A DNA stretch of 52,210 nt from Methanobrevibacter oralis (GCF_001639275.1 NZ_LWMU01000022.1:1-52210), one strand, 5' to 3'. Counted from the stretch's first letter, positions 42,760-52,142 are shown. Program-made: numbers and translations. The notes: generated by a model from the sequence alone, not told the origin.

Positions 42760-42839
42760 TCACGGGAGAAAATGATTTTATTTTTGTGGTGTCGAACTTA
42801 AATTATTGTTTATAAAATATTTGAATGTGAGGTAATGTT

Positions 42840-43604
42840 ATGCAACCTTTACAAAATGCTGGATATGATAGGGCAATCACTGTATTTAGCCCAGATGGAA
42901 GACTTTTTCAAGTTGAATATGCAAGAGAAGCTGTAAAAAGAGGGACTACATCTATTGGTGTAAAAAGTTCTGAAGGTATTGTACTCGCTGTAGATAAAAG
43001 AACTACTTCTAAGTTAGTTGAACCAACATCTATTGAAAAAATATTTAAAATAGATGAGCACATAGGTGCAGCTACTTCTGGTCTTGTAGCAGATGCAAGG
43101 GCATTAGTAGAAAGGGCAAGGGTAGAATCTCAAATTAATAAAATTACCTACAGTGAACCTATTAGAGTAGAAAGTTTATCTAAAAAATTATGTGACATGT
43201 TACAATTATACACACACAATGGTGGTGTAAGACCATTTGGTTCTGCATTAATTATTGGTGGAGTATATGAAGGTAAATCAAGATTATTTGAAACTGACCC
43301 TAGTGGTGCATTAATTGAATATAAAGCAACTGCAATTGGTTCAGGAAGATCTGCTGCTATGGATATTTTTGAGGATAAATATGAAGATGATTTATCCTTA
43401 GATGATGCAATTTGTTTAGCTATCACTGCTATTAATGAAGCTACCGATCATGATACTACTTCTGACAATGTTGAAATTGCTGTTATTAAAATTGATGATG
43501 AAAAATATGTAAAATTATCTCAAGATGAAGTAAAATCATACATTGATCAAGTCATTGTTGAAGAAGAAGATGATAAAGAAGAAGTAGAAGAAAATGAAGA
43601 ATAA
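42840..43604 (+). CDS. psmA: Proteasome alpha subunit
   Basis: Forms the outer rings of the 20S proteasome that gate entry to the beta-subunit chamber. 254 residues. The alpha-type N-terminus GYDRAITVFSPDGRLFQVEY and AVKRGTTSIGVK are clear, as are FGSALIIGG and GSGRSAAMDIFE. There is no catalytic Thr1, as expected. It ends in a strongly acidic tail (EEEDDKEEVEENEE). GAGGTAATG precedes the ATG. It heads the SBDS-exosome genes, an arrangement common in euryarchaea; psmB is elsewhere. Confidence 0.96.
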   Translation: MQPLQNAGYDRAITVFSPDGRLFQVEYAREAVKRGTTSIGVKSSEGIVLAVDKRTTSKLVEPTSIEKIFKIDEHIGAATSGLVADARALVERARVESQINKITYSEPIRVESLSKKLCDMLQLYTHNGGVRPFGSALIIGGVYEGKSRLFETDPSGALIEYKATAIGSGRSAAMDIFEDKYEDDLSLDDAICLAITAINEATDHDTTSDNVEIAVIKIDDEKYVKLSQDEVKSYIDQVIVEEEDDKEEVEENEE

Positions 43605-43633
43605 TTATAATATTTAATTAAGGGATGTTTTCA

Positions 43634-44332
43634 ATGGTGAATGTTGATGAGGCTATCATAGCTAAATATGAGTACTGTGGTGAACACTTTGAGATTTTGG
43701 TTGATGCTGATTTAGCAGCCGAGTATCGAAACCCTGACAGTAGTGATGTTGCCATTGAAGATCTCTTAGCTGTTGAAGAAATTTTTAAGGATTCTAAAAA
43801 AGGAGATAAAGCTTCTGATGAATCTATGAATAAGATTTTTGAAACTACAGATCCTATAGAAGTTTCAAAAATCATTCTTGAAAAAGGAACTGTTCAATTA
43901 ACTGCAGAGCAAAAAAGACATATGCAGGCGGATAAAAGAAAACTTGTTATTAATAAAATATCTCGTGAAGCTATTAATCCTCAAAATGGACTTCCTCATC
44001 CTGTACAAAGGATTGAAAATGCAATTGATGAAGCGAAAGTAAAATTTGACCCATTCACATCTGTGGACCAACAAGTACAAACTGCTTTAAAAGCTATTAA
44101 ACCACTTATCCCAATTAGGTTTGAAAAAGTTAAAGTAGCTGTTAGATTACCAGGTTCTGTAGCAGGTAGTGCTTATTCTCAAATTCATGCATTTGGCGAA
44201 GTATTAAATGAAGAATGGCAACAAGATGGTTCTTGGATTGGTATTATTGAAATGCCAGGTGGTCTACAAGATTCATTTGCTGCTAAAATGGCTGAAATTT
44301 CAAATGGTGAAGCTGAGACAAAATCAATTTAA
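43634..44332 (+). CDS. Ribosome maturation protein SBDS homologue
   Basis: The archaeal counterpart of the Shwachman-Bodian-Diamond protein, which acts in release of anti-association factor from the large ribosomal subunit. 232 residues from ATG 43634. Visible: KYEYCGEHFEILVDADLA (FYSH domain), QLTAEQKRHMQADKRK, INPQNGLPHPVQRIENAI and VAVRLPGSVAGSAYSQIHAF. AAGGGATG precedes; ATG 43625 overlaps that site. It lies 29 bases after psmA and 27 before rrp4. Confidence 0.93.
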   Translation: MVNVDEAIIAKYEYCGEHFEILVDADLAAEYRNPDSSDVAIEDLLAVEEIFKDSKKGDKASDESMNKIFETTDPIEVSKIILEKGTVQLTAEQKRHMQADKRKLVINKISREAINPQNGLPHPVQRIENAIDEAKVKFDPFTSVDQQVQTALKAIKPLIPIRFEKVKVAVRLPGSVAGSAYSQIHAFGEVLNEEWQQDGSWIGIIEMPGGLQDSFAAKMAEISNGEAETKSI

Positions 44333-44359
44333 TGATTAATTTTAATTAATGGGATTATT

Positions 44360-45286
44360 ATGATATATGTAGAAAATAAAAATTTCGTTATTCCTGGCCA
44401 AGTGTTAGCGGATGATGATTATTACTCAGGAAGAGGAACCTTTAAAGAGGATGGTAAAGTTTGTTCTTCTTTAATGGGGCGTGTTTCTCTAAGGAATAAA
44501 AAAATTAGAGTTATTCCATTTAAAAGTAAATATGTTCCTAAGAAAGGAGATGTTGTAATTGGTAAAATCAAAGATGTTAGATTTTCTATGTGGGATGTTG
44601 ATATAAACTCCCCTTATTCTGGAATTTTACCTGCTTCTGAAGTATTTAATAAAGATAAAAAAGAACTCAACAAAGTTTTTGATGTTGGGGACGTGCTATT
44701 TTTAAGAGTTGTCGAAGTTGATGAAATCAAAAAGGCTAAGCTCGGTTTAAAAGGAAGAGGAATGGGTAAATTTAGAGGAGGAATAATGGTTGATATTGCT
44801 CCAACTAAAGTTCCTAGGTTAATTGGTAAAAAAGGCTCCATGATCAACATGATTAAAGATAAAACTAATTGTAAAATAGTTGTTGGTCAAAATGGTATTG
44901 TTTGGGTTAAAGGTGAAGAAGATATGGAACAACTCACCAAAAATATCATCCATACAATTGAAGCTGAAGCTCATACTTCTGGTTTAACTAATAAAATTAA
45001 AAATAAATTATATTTAACTATTGATGGTGAATTACCACCTGAAGAAACTCCTGAAGCAGAAGAGGAGTTTGTTTTAGAAAAACCGAAACTTCAAAATTTT
45101 AAAGATGAATTAGAACAAGAAGAAAACGAATCTTCTGATGATTCTAAAGAAAAAGAAGATAAACCAAATCTTTATGAAGTTATCGAAGAATTTAAAAGAA
45201 AAAATAAAAATAATAAAGACAAATCTCTGTCTTATGATAGTGGTTCTAATGATCATTTAATTATGAATAAAGATAATAATTATTAA
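44360..45286 (+). CDS. rrp4: Exosome complex RNA-binding protein Rrp4
   Basis: Cap subunit of the archaeal exosome; binds RNA and feeds it to the Rrp41-Rrp42 ring. 308 residues. N-terminal domain ([19 protein letters not shown]), S1 domain (about 65-135, [20 protein letters not shown]), and KH domain (about 150-210, [15 protein letters not shown]). A long acidic and then Lys/Asn-rich tail (from about 225) exceeds the usual archaeal length. GGGATT lies before the ATG. rrp41 follows after 25 bases. Confidence 0.94.
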   Translation: MIYVENKNFVIPGQVLADDDYYSGRGTFKEDGKVCSSLMGRVSLRNKKIRVIPFKSKYVPKKGDVVIGKIKDVRFSMWDVDINSPYSGILPASEVFNKDKKELNKVFDVGDVLFLRVVEVDEIKKAKLGLKGRGMGKFRGGIMVDIAPTKVPRLIGKKGSMINMIKDKTNCKIVVGQNGIVWVKGEEDMEQLTKNIIHTIEAEAHTSGLTNKIKNKLYLTIDGELPPEETPEAEEEFVLEKPKLQNFKDELEQEENESSDDSKEKEDKPNLYEVIEEFKRKNKNNKDKSLSYDSGSNDHLIMNKDNNY

Positions 45287-45311
45287 TTTTTGGAGTGTTT
45301 AAGAGGTTGAT

Positions 45312-46010
45312 ATGATGTCAAAAATGATAAGACATGATAGTAGGGAATTTGATGAGTTGCGTCCTATCAAAATTGAAGCAGGAGTCCTTGAACGAGCTGA
45401 TGGATCTGCTTATTTAGAAGTTGGTGGAAATAAAATTTTAGTGGCTGTTTATGGTCCTAGAGAATCATATATTAGAAGATTACTCAAACCAAATACTGGA
45501 GTAATTAGATGTAGGTATAATATGGCTCCATTTTCAGTTGATGATAGAAAAAGACCTGGTCCAGATAGAAGGTCATCTGAAATTTCTAAAATCACAGCAG
45601 ATGCATTAAGACCAGCATTAATGTTAGAAAATTATCCTCGTTCAATGATTGATATTTACATAGAAGTAATTGAAGCTGAAGGTGGAACTAGATGTGCAGG
45701 AATTACTGCAGCTTCTGTTGCTTTAGTTGATGCAGGTATTCCTATGAAAGATATTGTTGTAGGGTGTGCTGCAGGTAAAGTTAATGATGCTGTTGTTTTA
45801 GATTTATCTGAAGTGGAAGACAAAGAAGGACAAGCCGATGTTCCAATAGCTATTATGCCGAGGACAGGAGAAATCACATTACTTCAAAGTGATGGAGATT
45901 TATCTGAAGAAGAATTTTCACAAGCTATTGAATTAGCCATGGAAGGATGTAGAAAAATAAGCGAGATTCAAAAAGAAGCTTTAATGAAAAAGTATTCTAC
46001 AGAACAATAG
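45312..46010 (+). CDS. rrp41: Exosome catalytic subunit Rrp41
   Basis: The phosphorolytic RNase PH-like subunit of the exosome ring: degrades RNA 3'-5' with phosphate and can add tails. 232 residues. Visible: [54 protein letters not shown], and the acidic active-site end [29 protein letters not shown] precedes ATG 45312 (the next codon is also ATG). Rrp42 begins nine bases after the stop. Confidence 0.95.
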   Translation: MMSKMIRHDSREFDELRPIKIEAGVLERADGSAYLEVGGNKILVAVYGPRESYIRRLLKPNTGVIRCRYNMAPFSVDDRKRPGPDRRSSEISKITADALRPALMLENYPRSMIDIYIEVIEAEGGTRCAGITAASVALVDAGIPMKDIVVGCAAGKVNDAVVLDLSEVEDKEGQADVPIAIMPRTGEITLLQSDGDLSEEEFSQAIELAMEGCRKISEIQKEALMKKYSTEQ

Positions 46011-46019
46011 GTGGTCAAT

Positions 46020-46805
46020 ATGGATATCATACCAGAAATTACAAGACAAAGTATAACTAACCTTGTTAAGAATGATAAAAGAGAAGATGCAAGAGCACTT
46101 GATGAATACAGAGATATTATTATTGAAACTAATGTTATTTCTAAAGCTGAAGGTTCTGCTAGAGTTAAACTTGGAAAAACACAAGTTATGGTAGGTATTA
46201 AACCACAATTAGGAAGTCCGTTTCCTGATACTCCTGAATTGGGTGTTTTAATGACTAATTGTGAGATGTTACCTATGGCTGATCCTACTTTTGAACCAGG
46301 ACCACCAAGTGAAGATTCAATTGAACTTGCACGTGTTGTTGATAGGGGAATTCGTGAAAGTGAATTAGTTGATTTAGATAAACTTTGCGTTGAAGAAGGT
46401 AAGTATGTATGGATGTTATTTATTGATTTACATATTATTGATAATTGTGGAAACTTATTTGATGCATCTGAACTTGCAGTAATGGCTGCATTAAAATCTA
46501 TGAAATTACCTGTTGCAGAAATAGTTGATGAAGAAATTGTTCTTAGTGATGATGAATTCTTTGATTTGCCTATTAACAAAGAAGTAGCTATGTGTACTTT
46601 TGTTAAAATTGGAGATAAATTAGTTTTAGATCCAACATTAACTGAAGAAAGAGTTGCTGATGCTCGTTTAAATATTGGTGTAACTAGTGAAGGTAATATC
46701 TGTGCCATGCAAAAAGGTGGATTTGAGCCTTTAACTAAAGAAGATATTACAAATGCGGTAAATATAGCTATTTTAAAAACAAAAGAATTAATTGAAAAGC
46801 TTTAA
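46020..46805 (+). CDS. rrp42: Exosome subunit Rrp42 (non-catalytic)
   Basis: An RNase PH-fold partner of Rrp41; the ring is a trimer of Rrp41-Rrp42 pairs. 261 residues from ATG 46020. Visible: KLGKTQVMVGIKPQLGSPFP, NCEMLPMADPTFEPGPPSED, ELARVVDRGIRES, and DLHIIDNCGNLFDASELAVM. The start is fixed by GGTGGTCA just upstream; the GTG at 46011 is part of that site. The stop overlaps the stop of the convergent mobA-like gene. Confidence 0.94.
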   Translation: MDIIPEITRQSITNLVKNDKREDARALDEYRDIIIETNVISKAEGSARVKLGKTQVMVGIKPQLGSPFPDTPELGVLMTNCEMLPMADPTFEPGPPSEDSIELARVVDRGIRESELVDLDKLCVEEGKYVWMLFIDLHIIDNCGNLFDASELAVMAALKSMKLPVAEIVDEEIVLSDDEFFDLPINKEVAMCTFVKIGDKLVLDPTLTEERVADARLNIGVTSEGNICAMQKGGFEPLTKEDITNAVNIAILKTKELIEKL

Positions 46806-47407
46806 ATGTCTTTTGGGCGATTTAAATTTCTAAATTCTTTTTTTAATATTTTTTCATTATCAATTAAAATAAATTTTGTATCTATTTTTTCTATTAATCC
46901 TTTAATATGTAAACTGTTATTTTTTAGTAATTTTTCAATTATTGGGATGGTATTTTTATTATAAATTGAATGAAGAGGTTCTGATGTTTTTAATTTATTT
47001 TTAACATCATGATAAGGAACAATAGCTTGATATTTATTTTCAATTTCATTAAAAATACTTTGAATATAATTTTTTGTAACATATGGGCTGTCACAAGGTA
47101 AAATTAAAGCGTAATTTCCATCAATTTCTTTAAGACCCGTGTATATTCCTGTTAATGGTCCTTTTTCTTTAATTAAATCAGTTTTAAAAATTAATTTGTA
47201 GCTATAATCATTAGTATTGATAAATTTTTTATATTTGTCAACACGATTTTCATCATTTAAAACAATTATAGCTTCATCTATTTGGTAATTTAATGTGGAA
47301 AGGACATATTTAATCATCGGTTTATCATGAATGAGCATAGATCCTTTATCTTGACCCATTCTTCGACTTTGTCCTCCACATAATATAATACAAGATTTCA
47401 TTTTCAT
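46802..47407 (-). CDS. mobA: MobA-like molybdenum/tungsten cofactor nucleotidyltransferase
   Basis: Adds GMP to molybdopterin for Mo or W enzymes (EC 2.7.7.77 if true MobA); methanogens need this for formylmethanofuran dehydrogenase and formate dehydrogenase. 201 residues. Visible: the nucleotide loop ILCGGQSRRMGQDKGSML, KGPLTGIYTGL, and ALILPCDSPYV with the metal-binding Asp. ATG 47407 overlaps the previous stop (ATGA). It ends sharing 4 bases with the convergent rrp42. The exact nucleotide cannot be proved by eye. Confidence 0.85.
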   Translation of the reverse strand: MKMKSCIILCGGQSRRMGQDKGSMLIHDKPMIKYVLSTLNYQIDEAIIVLNDENRVDKYKKFINTNDYSYKLIFKTDLIKEKGPLTGIYTGLKEIDGNYALILPCDSPYVTKNYIQSIFNEIENKYQAIVPYHDVKNKLKTSEPLHSIYNKNTIPIIEKLLKNNSLHIKGLIEKIDTKFILIDNEKILKKEFRNLNRPKDI

Positions 47408-48162
47408 GCTGTTACATATATACTTGAGTTCGGATCAAACGGATTAGTACGTATAGTAATTGACATCATGTATGGGTAATTCTTGCTTAAGTATTCTAAA
47501 TATTTAACCCATTGATAAGTTAATGTACCATAAACCCGGTCTATATCTCCAAGAAGATGTTTAAAATCTGTTGAATCTATTTTTTCTAGTTCAGTCCTTT
47601 GTTCAAGTTCATCATGTAAATGGAACAAAGCAAGTAAAAGATTTGAAAACTCAGCTTTTTCAAGTAAATTTGGATTTTCAACTAAGTCTATTAAAAATAG
47701 TCTTTTATCTTGCATAAATTCTTTTAAATCTTTAATAAATTCTTGTGCTTCTTCATTAGGAATAGATAATTTAAATTTACGTCTAGATTTTTCCATTATT
47801 TCATAAGCATTTTTAAAGTCTTTTTTAGTCCATGTGTCAATATTTTTGATTTTAACTATTAAATCATCATTTTCTTCATTAATGGATGAAAATGTCCTAA
47901 GTAAATCATTTCCGATTTCTGAAAAAAATACTCCTAAAATCATGTCAATTTTTTCTAATTGAGCTTCTTTCTCTTTTTTCTCAATTATATTATCTAATAT
48001 TAAAGTAACAACTAGAATTTCAATTGGTACAAATGCAATATCTACAAAAAAGTGAAAAACTGCTTCTTCGCCATGAAATAGTGTCATTGTAATTCCGTAT
48101 AATACAATTGAGGCTATTATTAAAATAACTCCAAATTTAATTTTCCATTCTTCAATCTCCAT
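47404..48162 (-). CDS. Membrane protein with long helical cytosolic domain, function unknown (252 aa)
   Basis: Not recognised. Two N-terminal membrane segments (about 10-27 and 34-57) are followed by a charged, probably coiled-coil region (NIIEKKEKEAQLEKIDMILG) and an all-helical domain of about 180 residues with many Glu/Leu/Phe positions. It starts one base after cbiT ends and overlaps the mobA-like gene by 4 bases, so it is locked into the ubiX-cbiT-mobA transcript. The fold recalls small membrane sensors or scaffold proteins, but there is no motif to support this. Confidence 0.65.
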   Translation of the reverse strand: MEIEEWKIKFGVILIIASIVLYGITMTLFHGEEAVFHFFVDIAFVPIEILVVTLILDNIIEKKEKEAQLEKIDMILGVFFSEIGNDLLRTFSSINEENDDLIVKIKNIDTWTKKDFKNAYEIMEKSRRKFKLSIPNEEAQEFIKDLKEFMQDKRLFLIDLVENPNLLEKAEFSNLLLALFHLHDELEQRTELEKIDSTDFKHLLGDIDRVYGTLTYQWVKYLEYLSKNYPYMMSITIRTNPFDPNSSIYVTA

Positions 48163-48732
48163 TTAATTACCTCTCTTTTTAGCAGTTATAATAGCTATTG
48201 GATTTTCACTAATCATTAATATGCCGCGGTCTAAGATTCTACCATTTGAAACATTTACTTCCATAATTTTAGGATTATAACCAAGGTCTTTTAGTTTGTT
48301 TATAGCTTCTAGTTTAGTATCAACTAAAATAGCAGTAATAATTATTCGACCATTTGGATTTAGTTTAGTATCAATAATTTCTAAAATATTTTCAAGTTCC
48401 CGACCACTTCCTCCAACAACAGCTATATCAATGTTTTTTATTTCACTTAAAGCATTGGATCCTTTATCATTAATTAAAGTTACATTATCACCTAATGAAA
48501 ATTTTTTAAGGTTCTTTTTTGTTACTTCAATTGCTTCAGGATTAGTATCTATCGATATTACTTTATTTGCTCTTTGTGAAAATTCACATGTAATTCCTCC
48601 AGTTCCACATCCAATATCAACTACATTATCATTTTCTCCTACTTCTGATTTATAGAGTATAATAGCTCTAATAGCTTCTTTTGTAGGTCCTGGAACATCA
48701 CATGATTTATAAAAGTCCATATCACTTAACAT
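48163..48732 (-). CDS. cbiT: Cobalt-precorrin C15 methyltransferase (decarboxylating), CbiT
   Basis: Methylates C15 and decarboxylates the acetate side chain in anaerobic cobalamin synthesis (EC 2.1.1.196). 189 residues. Visible: the start region FYKSCDVPGPTKEAIRAIIL, motif I VVDIGCGTGGITCEFS, VISIDTNPEAI, and VVGGSGRELENIL. AAGGTGGCAG precedes the ATG, which starts one base after the ubiX stop. Cobalamin supports methyl transfer in methanogenesis. Confidence 0.92.
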   Translation of the reverse strand: MLSDMDFYKSCDVPGPTKEAIRAIILYKSEVGENDNVVDIGCGTGGITCEFSQRANKVISIDTNPEAIEVTKKNLKKFSLGDNVTLINDKGSNALSEIKNIDIAVVGGSGRELENILEIIDTKLNPNGRIIITAILVDTKLEAINKLKDLGYNPKIMEVNVSNGRILDRGILMISENPIAIITAKKRGN

Positions 48733-49281
48733 TCACTGCCACCTTTTATATAAGTTATTTTCAATTTTTAATGAGTCTAATATTTTTCCAACAATAAAAT
48801 TAATTTGGTCATCAACTGTATCACTATCCGAATAAAAACCAGGCATTGCAGGTAAAATCACTGCTCCTTCTTGTGATAATGTTAACATATTTTGTATGTG
48901 AGTACTTCTAAGTGGGGTTTCACGTGGAACAATTACAGTTTTCCTTCTTTCTTTTAAACACACATCTGCTGCTCTTGTAATTGTATTATTTCCATAGCCA
49001 TGGGCGATTGATGATAATGTTCTCATGGAGCAAGGAACAATAGCTAATGCTTCAAATTTAAATGATCCACTATTTACTGAAGAAGTTAATTCATTAAATT
49101 CATAGTAATTATCGGATAGTTTAATTACTTCTTCAATTTTATAAGCAGTTTCATCTTCTATAACAATTTTTGCTGCATCGCTAATTATTAATCCACTTTC
49201 AATATTTAATTCTTTTAGAGCTTCAAGTAATTTTATTCCATAAATCACTCCACTAGCTCCTGTAATTGCCACAATTATCAT
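48733..49281 (-). CDS. ubiX: Flavin prenyltransferase UbiX
   Basis: Attaches a prenyl group to FMN to give the prenylated flavin used by UbiD-type decarboxylases (EC 2.5.1.129). 182 residues. Visible: IVAITGASGVIYGIKLLEAL (FMN binding), VPCSMRTLSSIAHGYGNNTI, and VPRETPLRSTHIQNM and ILPAMPGFY. It is 8 bases after the HD gene and directly followed by cbiT. No ubiD in the window. Confidence 0.93.
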   Translation of the reverse strand: MIIVAITGASGVIYGIKLLEALKELNIESGLIISDAAKIVIEDETAYKIEEVIKLSDNYYEFNELTSSVNSGSFKFEALAIVPCSMRTLSSIAHGYGNNTITRAADVCLKERRKTVIVPRETPLRSTHIQNMLTLSQEGAVILPAMPGFYSDSDTVDDQINFIVGKILDSLKIENNLYKRWQ

Positions 49282-49289
49282 ATTATCTC

Positions 49290-50516
49290 CTAGAACAGTT
49301 TAATTTGATCATAATGTATTCCATGGAATTTTTCTTTATCAATTTCAGGTAAATCAATATAATGTTCTAATTTAAGTTTATCTAATTTATTTTTATCTTT
49401 TTTAGGAACATAGACACTAATATCTGGTATATTGAATCTAGCTTTACTTAATGCACTTACAATATTTGAAATTTCAGTTAAAGGATATAATTTTCCATCC
49501 CTATTAACTTGCGTTTTCATTTCATCAAAGCGGGGATATTCAGCTATATTTATGAATACATAATCTTTATCAATTCCAAAATCTTCGCTAATTTCTTCTT
49601 CAGCTCTTTTAAGTTCTGATGTTTTAATTTTATACATTTTTTCAGGGAATTTAAAATTATCTAGTCTTATGGTTTTGACTCTTTTTAAAAGATTTCTATT
49701 ATCTAATCTTGATATAATATCGTTCACATAAGAATTGTCACATCTTCTCATAATTGAAACAACATCAGCTTCATCATACTTGTATAATGTATTTTCGTCT
49801 AAAATTCCTTCATTTAATATTTGTTTTAGGCTTCTTTGAAACATTGAGTTTACAATACGTGTTGTGTGGTGTTGATATACACTAGGATACATGAAATACC
49901 TTGATACAAGAGCTCCTTCTGCTGCTTGAACTCCTTTAATATCTAAAACCAATCCATCTTCTAATTTTAAATTTGAAATAATTCTTTCATAATCGATTAT
50001 TCCATAAGCTACTCCAGTATTATGAGAATCTCTTAGCAAATAATCCATTCTATCTACATCAAGTTCTCCAGACACGATTGGTCCAAGATAACCTTTTCCA
50101 GTAATAATATCTGTAATTTCATTTACATCAAATTTTTCATCAACTAAATCCCTTAAAGATGTGTGTTTTATTACATATTTAGTTAGTTCTTCATGTTTAA
50201 CTGAAAGAACTCCTTCAGACACATGTGAAAAAGGCCCATGGCCTATATCGTGTAATAATGCAGATATTCTTATTAAATCTTGTTCATCATTTTCTAATTC
50301 AAGTTTTTTAGCTAATTTAGATCCTAGATTCATTGTTCCAACTGAATGTTCAAATCGTGTATGTGTAGCTCCAGGATAAATTAAGCTAATTAAACCTAAC
50401 TGTTTAATTCTCCTTAAACGCTGAAATTGAGGCGTATCCATGATTTTTACTTCAAATGAGGATAATTCAATATCTCCGTAAACACTATCTCTGATAAATT
50501 TTTTCTTTTCTCCCAT
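49290..50516 (-). CDS. HD-superfamily phosphohydrolase (COG1078 type), 408 aa
   Basis: A metal-dependent HD-domain hydrolase; the best known relatives hydrolyse dNTPs or other nucleotides. Visible: IRDSVYGDIELS at the N-terminus, HTRFEHSVGTMNLG (first His), LLHDIGHGPFSHVSE (HD pair), and VDRMDYLLRDSHNTG (last Asp). The C-terminal half is the additional helical domain of this group. It is the first long gene of a transcript that runs to mobA, with a 6-base gap from the small membrane protein upstream. The substrate is not determined. Confidence 0.9.
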   Translation of the reverse strand: MGEKKKFIRDSVYGDIELSSFEVKIMDTPQFQRLRRIKQLGLISLIYPGATHTRFEHSVGTMNLGSKLAKKLELENDEQDLIRISALLHDIGHGPFSHVSEGVLSVKHEELTKYVIKHTSLRDLVDEKFDVNEITDIITGKGYLGPIVSGELDVDRMDYLLRDSHNTGVAYGIIDYERIISNLKLEDGLVLDIKGVQAAEGALVSRYFMYPSVYQHHTTRIVNSMFQRSLKQILNEGILDENTLYKYDEADVVSIMRRCDNSYVNDIISRLDNRNLLKRVKTIRLDNFKFPEKMYKIKTSELKRAEEEISEDFGIDKDYVFINIAEYPRFDEMKTQVNRDGKLYPLTEISNIVSALSKARFNIPDISVYVPKKDKNKLDKLKLEHYIDLPEIDKEKFHGIHYDQIKLF

Positions 50517-50522
50517 CTTTTG

Positions 50523-50831
50523 TCACTCCAGGTAGTTTTTGATTGTATCATTTATAGAGTTATAAGTATTATTGATTTTATTTGAAATGTTATTTGTATA
50601 ATTTTCTAAAATTGTGTTATTAAGTGTAGTGTTGTTTGATTTTACTGGTGGAGTATAAACAGGAACTTTATCAACATGGTTGGGAGTAAATTTCTCTTTT
50701 TCAATTTGAATTAACTTGTATGAATCATTTTCCTCATGAATTGTTACATTAGCAAATGCACTACTAATGACAAAGGAAATAATAGCTATTATTAAAAATA
50801 CCACTAAATTTGCTTTTATCGAGTCTTTCAT
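50523..50831 (-). CDS. Small membrane-anchored protein with Asn/Thr-rich tail (102 aa), function unknown
   Basis: One membrane segment (about residues 9-27) precedes a polar, Asn/Thr-rich extracellular region with a central VPVYTPP. The pattern suggests a surface-exposed, possibly glycosylated protein. ATG 50831 is used; an in-frame TTG at 50864 would put the 18-bp palindrome (50848-50865) inside the gene and add eleven residues. It is 6 bases before the HD gene on the same strand, so it may lead the transcript. Confidence 0.6.
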   Translation of the reverse strand: MKDSIKANLVVFLIIAIISFVISSAFANVTIHEENDSYKLIQIEKEKFTPNHVDKVPVYTPPVKSNNTTLNNTILENYTNNISNKINNTYNSINDTIKNYLE

Positions 50832-50847
50832 AATAACACTTTTTTTA

Positions 50848-50865
50848 TTTGATAATTTTATCAAA
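50848..50865. promoter_or_regulatory. 18-bp near-perfect palindrome at the small-protein promoter
   Basis: TTTGATAA (50848-50855), TT, TTATCAAA (50858-50865). It lies between the minus-strand TATA-like element at about 50868-50878 and the ATG at 50831, where a repressor could bind over the transcription start. Confidence 0.35.
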
Positions 50866-50978
50866 TTTTATAATAATACTATTTATTTTAATATCTTATA
50901 TTTAATATTTCTTAAAAATAAATTGTTTTATTATTATTCATAACATTTATATCTTAGTATGTTAAATCATAATATATC

Positions 50979-51006
50979 GGAATATTACTTCCGGAAATAT
51001 AATTCT
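50979..51006 (+). promoter_or_regulatory. Tandem NrpR-type nitrogen operators before amtB
   Basis: GGAATATTACTTCC (50979-50992) fits GGAA-N6-TTCC, the NrpR operator known from Methanococcus nitrogen genes. A second near-copy follows at once, GGAAATATAATTCT (50993-51006), with the final C changed. TATA-like sequence (50947-50954 or 50971-50977) lies upstream, so a bound repressor would block transcription of amtB. Confidence 0.75.
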
Positions 51007-51038
51007 GACTATATTTTTAATAATTGGAACTTGATATT

Positions 51039-52142
51039 ATGGATGTTTTTAGTACAGGTAATACTGCATGGGTTCTTGTTTGTAGTCTTTTAGTTTTACT
51101 TATGAGTATTCCTGCAGTTGCATTTTTTTATGGTGGATTAAGTAAACGTAAGAATGTTTTGAATACAATTTTTTTAACACTAATCTCTTTTTCAATTCTT
51201 AGTGTTATTTGGGTGGTTTTTGGTTATCAATTTGCATTTAGTGAACATTCATTTTATGGATTCATTGGTATTCCTAACAATCTTTTCTTAAAAGGAATTA
51301 CATTAGATAGTTTAACCGGCACAATACCAACATTGTTATTTGTAATGTTTCAGTTATCATTTGCAGGATTAACTGCAGCTTTAATTTCTGGAGCACTTGT
51401 TGGAAGATTAAAAACAAAGGCATGGGTTATTTTTATTTCAATTTGGGCTTGTTTAGTTTATATCCCTATTGCTCATTGGGTGTGGGGAGGAGGATGGTTA
51501 ATGCAGATTGGAGCTCTTGACTTTGCGGGAGGTACTGTTGTTCATATTAATTCTGGTGTATCTGCATTAGCTGTTGCATTAGTTTTAGGAAGAAGAAAAG
51601 ATTGTTCATTAATTCCTCATAATTTAACTTATACTGTGCTTGGTGCAGCATTGTTATGGTTTGGATGGATGGATTTTAATGGAGGTTCTGGTTTAGCTGC
51701 TGATGGAATTGCAGCTAATGCAATTATTGTATCAAATGCTGCAGCAGCAATGGGTTTAATTGTTTGGACAATATTGGATAACTATTTAGTTGGAAAACCA
51801 ACTGTTTTAGGTGCAATATCTGGTGCAGTTACAGGACTTGTAGCTATCACACCAGCAGCAGGATTTGTTGATGTACCAGCAGCTTTAATAATTGGTGATG
51901 CTGCTCCATTTGTTTCTAATTTTGCAATTAATTATTTAAAACCAAAACTTGGTTATGATGATGCTTTGGATGTATGGGGTATACATGGTATGTCTGGAAT
52001 ATGGGGAGCACTTGCAACAGGTATTTTTGCAGTTCCGAGTATTGGTGGAGTTTCTGGGATGTTATTTGGGAATTCATTTCAATGGGACTGTCAATTTGTT
52101 AGCTCTTTGACATATTTTTTAGTTTTTTTTATTTTTCTTTGA
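51039..52142 (+). CDS. amtB: Ammonium transporter AmtB, C-terminus replaced by IS sequence
   Basis: A channel for ammonium uptake in the cytoplasmic membrane. From ATG 51039 about 348 residues are native: [13 protein letters not shown], the signature [32 protein letters not shown] and [18 protein letters not shown]. At about 52084 the sequence switches to an IS end, after which the frame continues for about 19 foreign codons to a stop at 52142. A normal AmtB is longer, with the last membrane helix and cytosolic tail lost here. The tail is where GlnK binds. An in-frame TTG (51024) is rejected as start. NrpR-type operators are upstream. Confidence 0.88.
   Translation: MDVFSTGNTAWVLVCSLLVLLMSIPAVAFFYGGLSKRKNVLNTIFLTLISFSILSVIWVVFGYQFAFSEHSFYGFIGIPNNLFLKGITLDSLTGTIPTLLFVMFQLSFAGLTAALISGALVGRLKTKAWVIFISIWACLVYIPIAHWVWGGGWLMQIGALDFAGGTVVHINSGVSALAVALVLGRRKDCSLIPHNLTYTVLGAALLWFGWMDFNGGSGLAADGIAANAIIVSNAAAAMGLIVWTILDNYLVGKPTVLGAISGAVTGLVAITPAAGFVDVPAALIIGDAAPFVSNFAINYLKPKLGYDDALDVWGIHGMSGIWGALATGIFAVPSIGGVSGMLFGNSFQWDCQFVSSLTYFLVFFIFL

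Noticed and set aside
45968-46708. A 246-codon open frame on the minus strand opposite rrp42
   Set aside because: It is a Ser-rich antisense shadow of the clear rrp42 gene, whose plus-strand product has the full family pattern.
52107-52142. The last codons of the amtB frame as a natural AmtB tail
   Set aside because: The sequence there is IS terminal DNA also present at the left edge of the window, so the residues are not part of AmtB.
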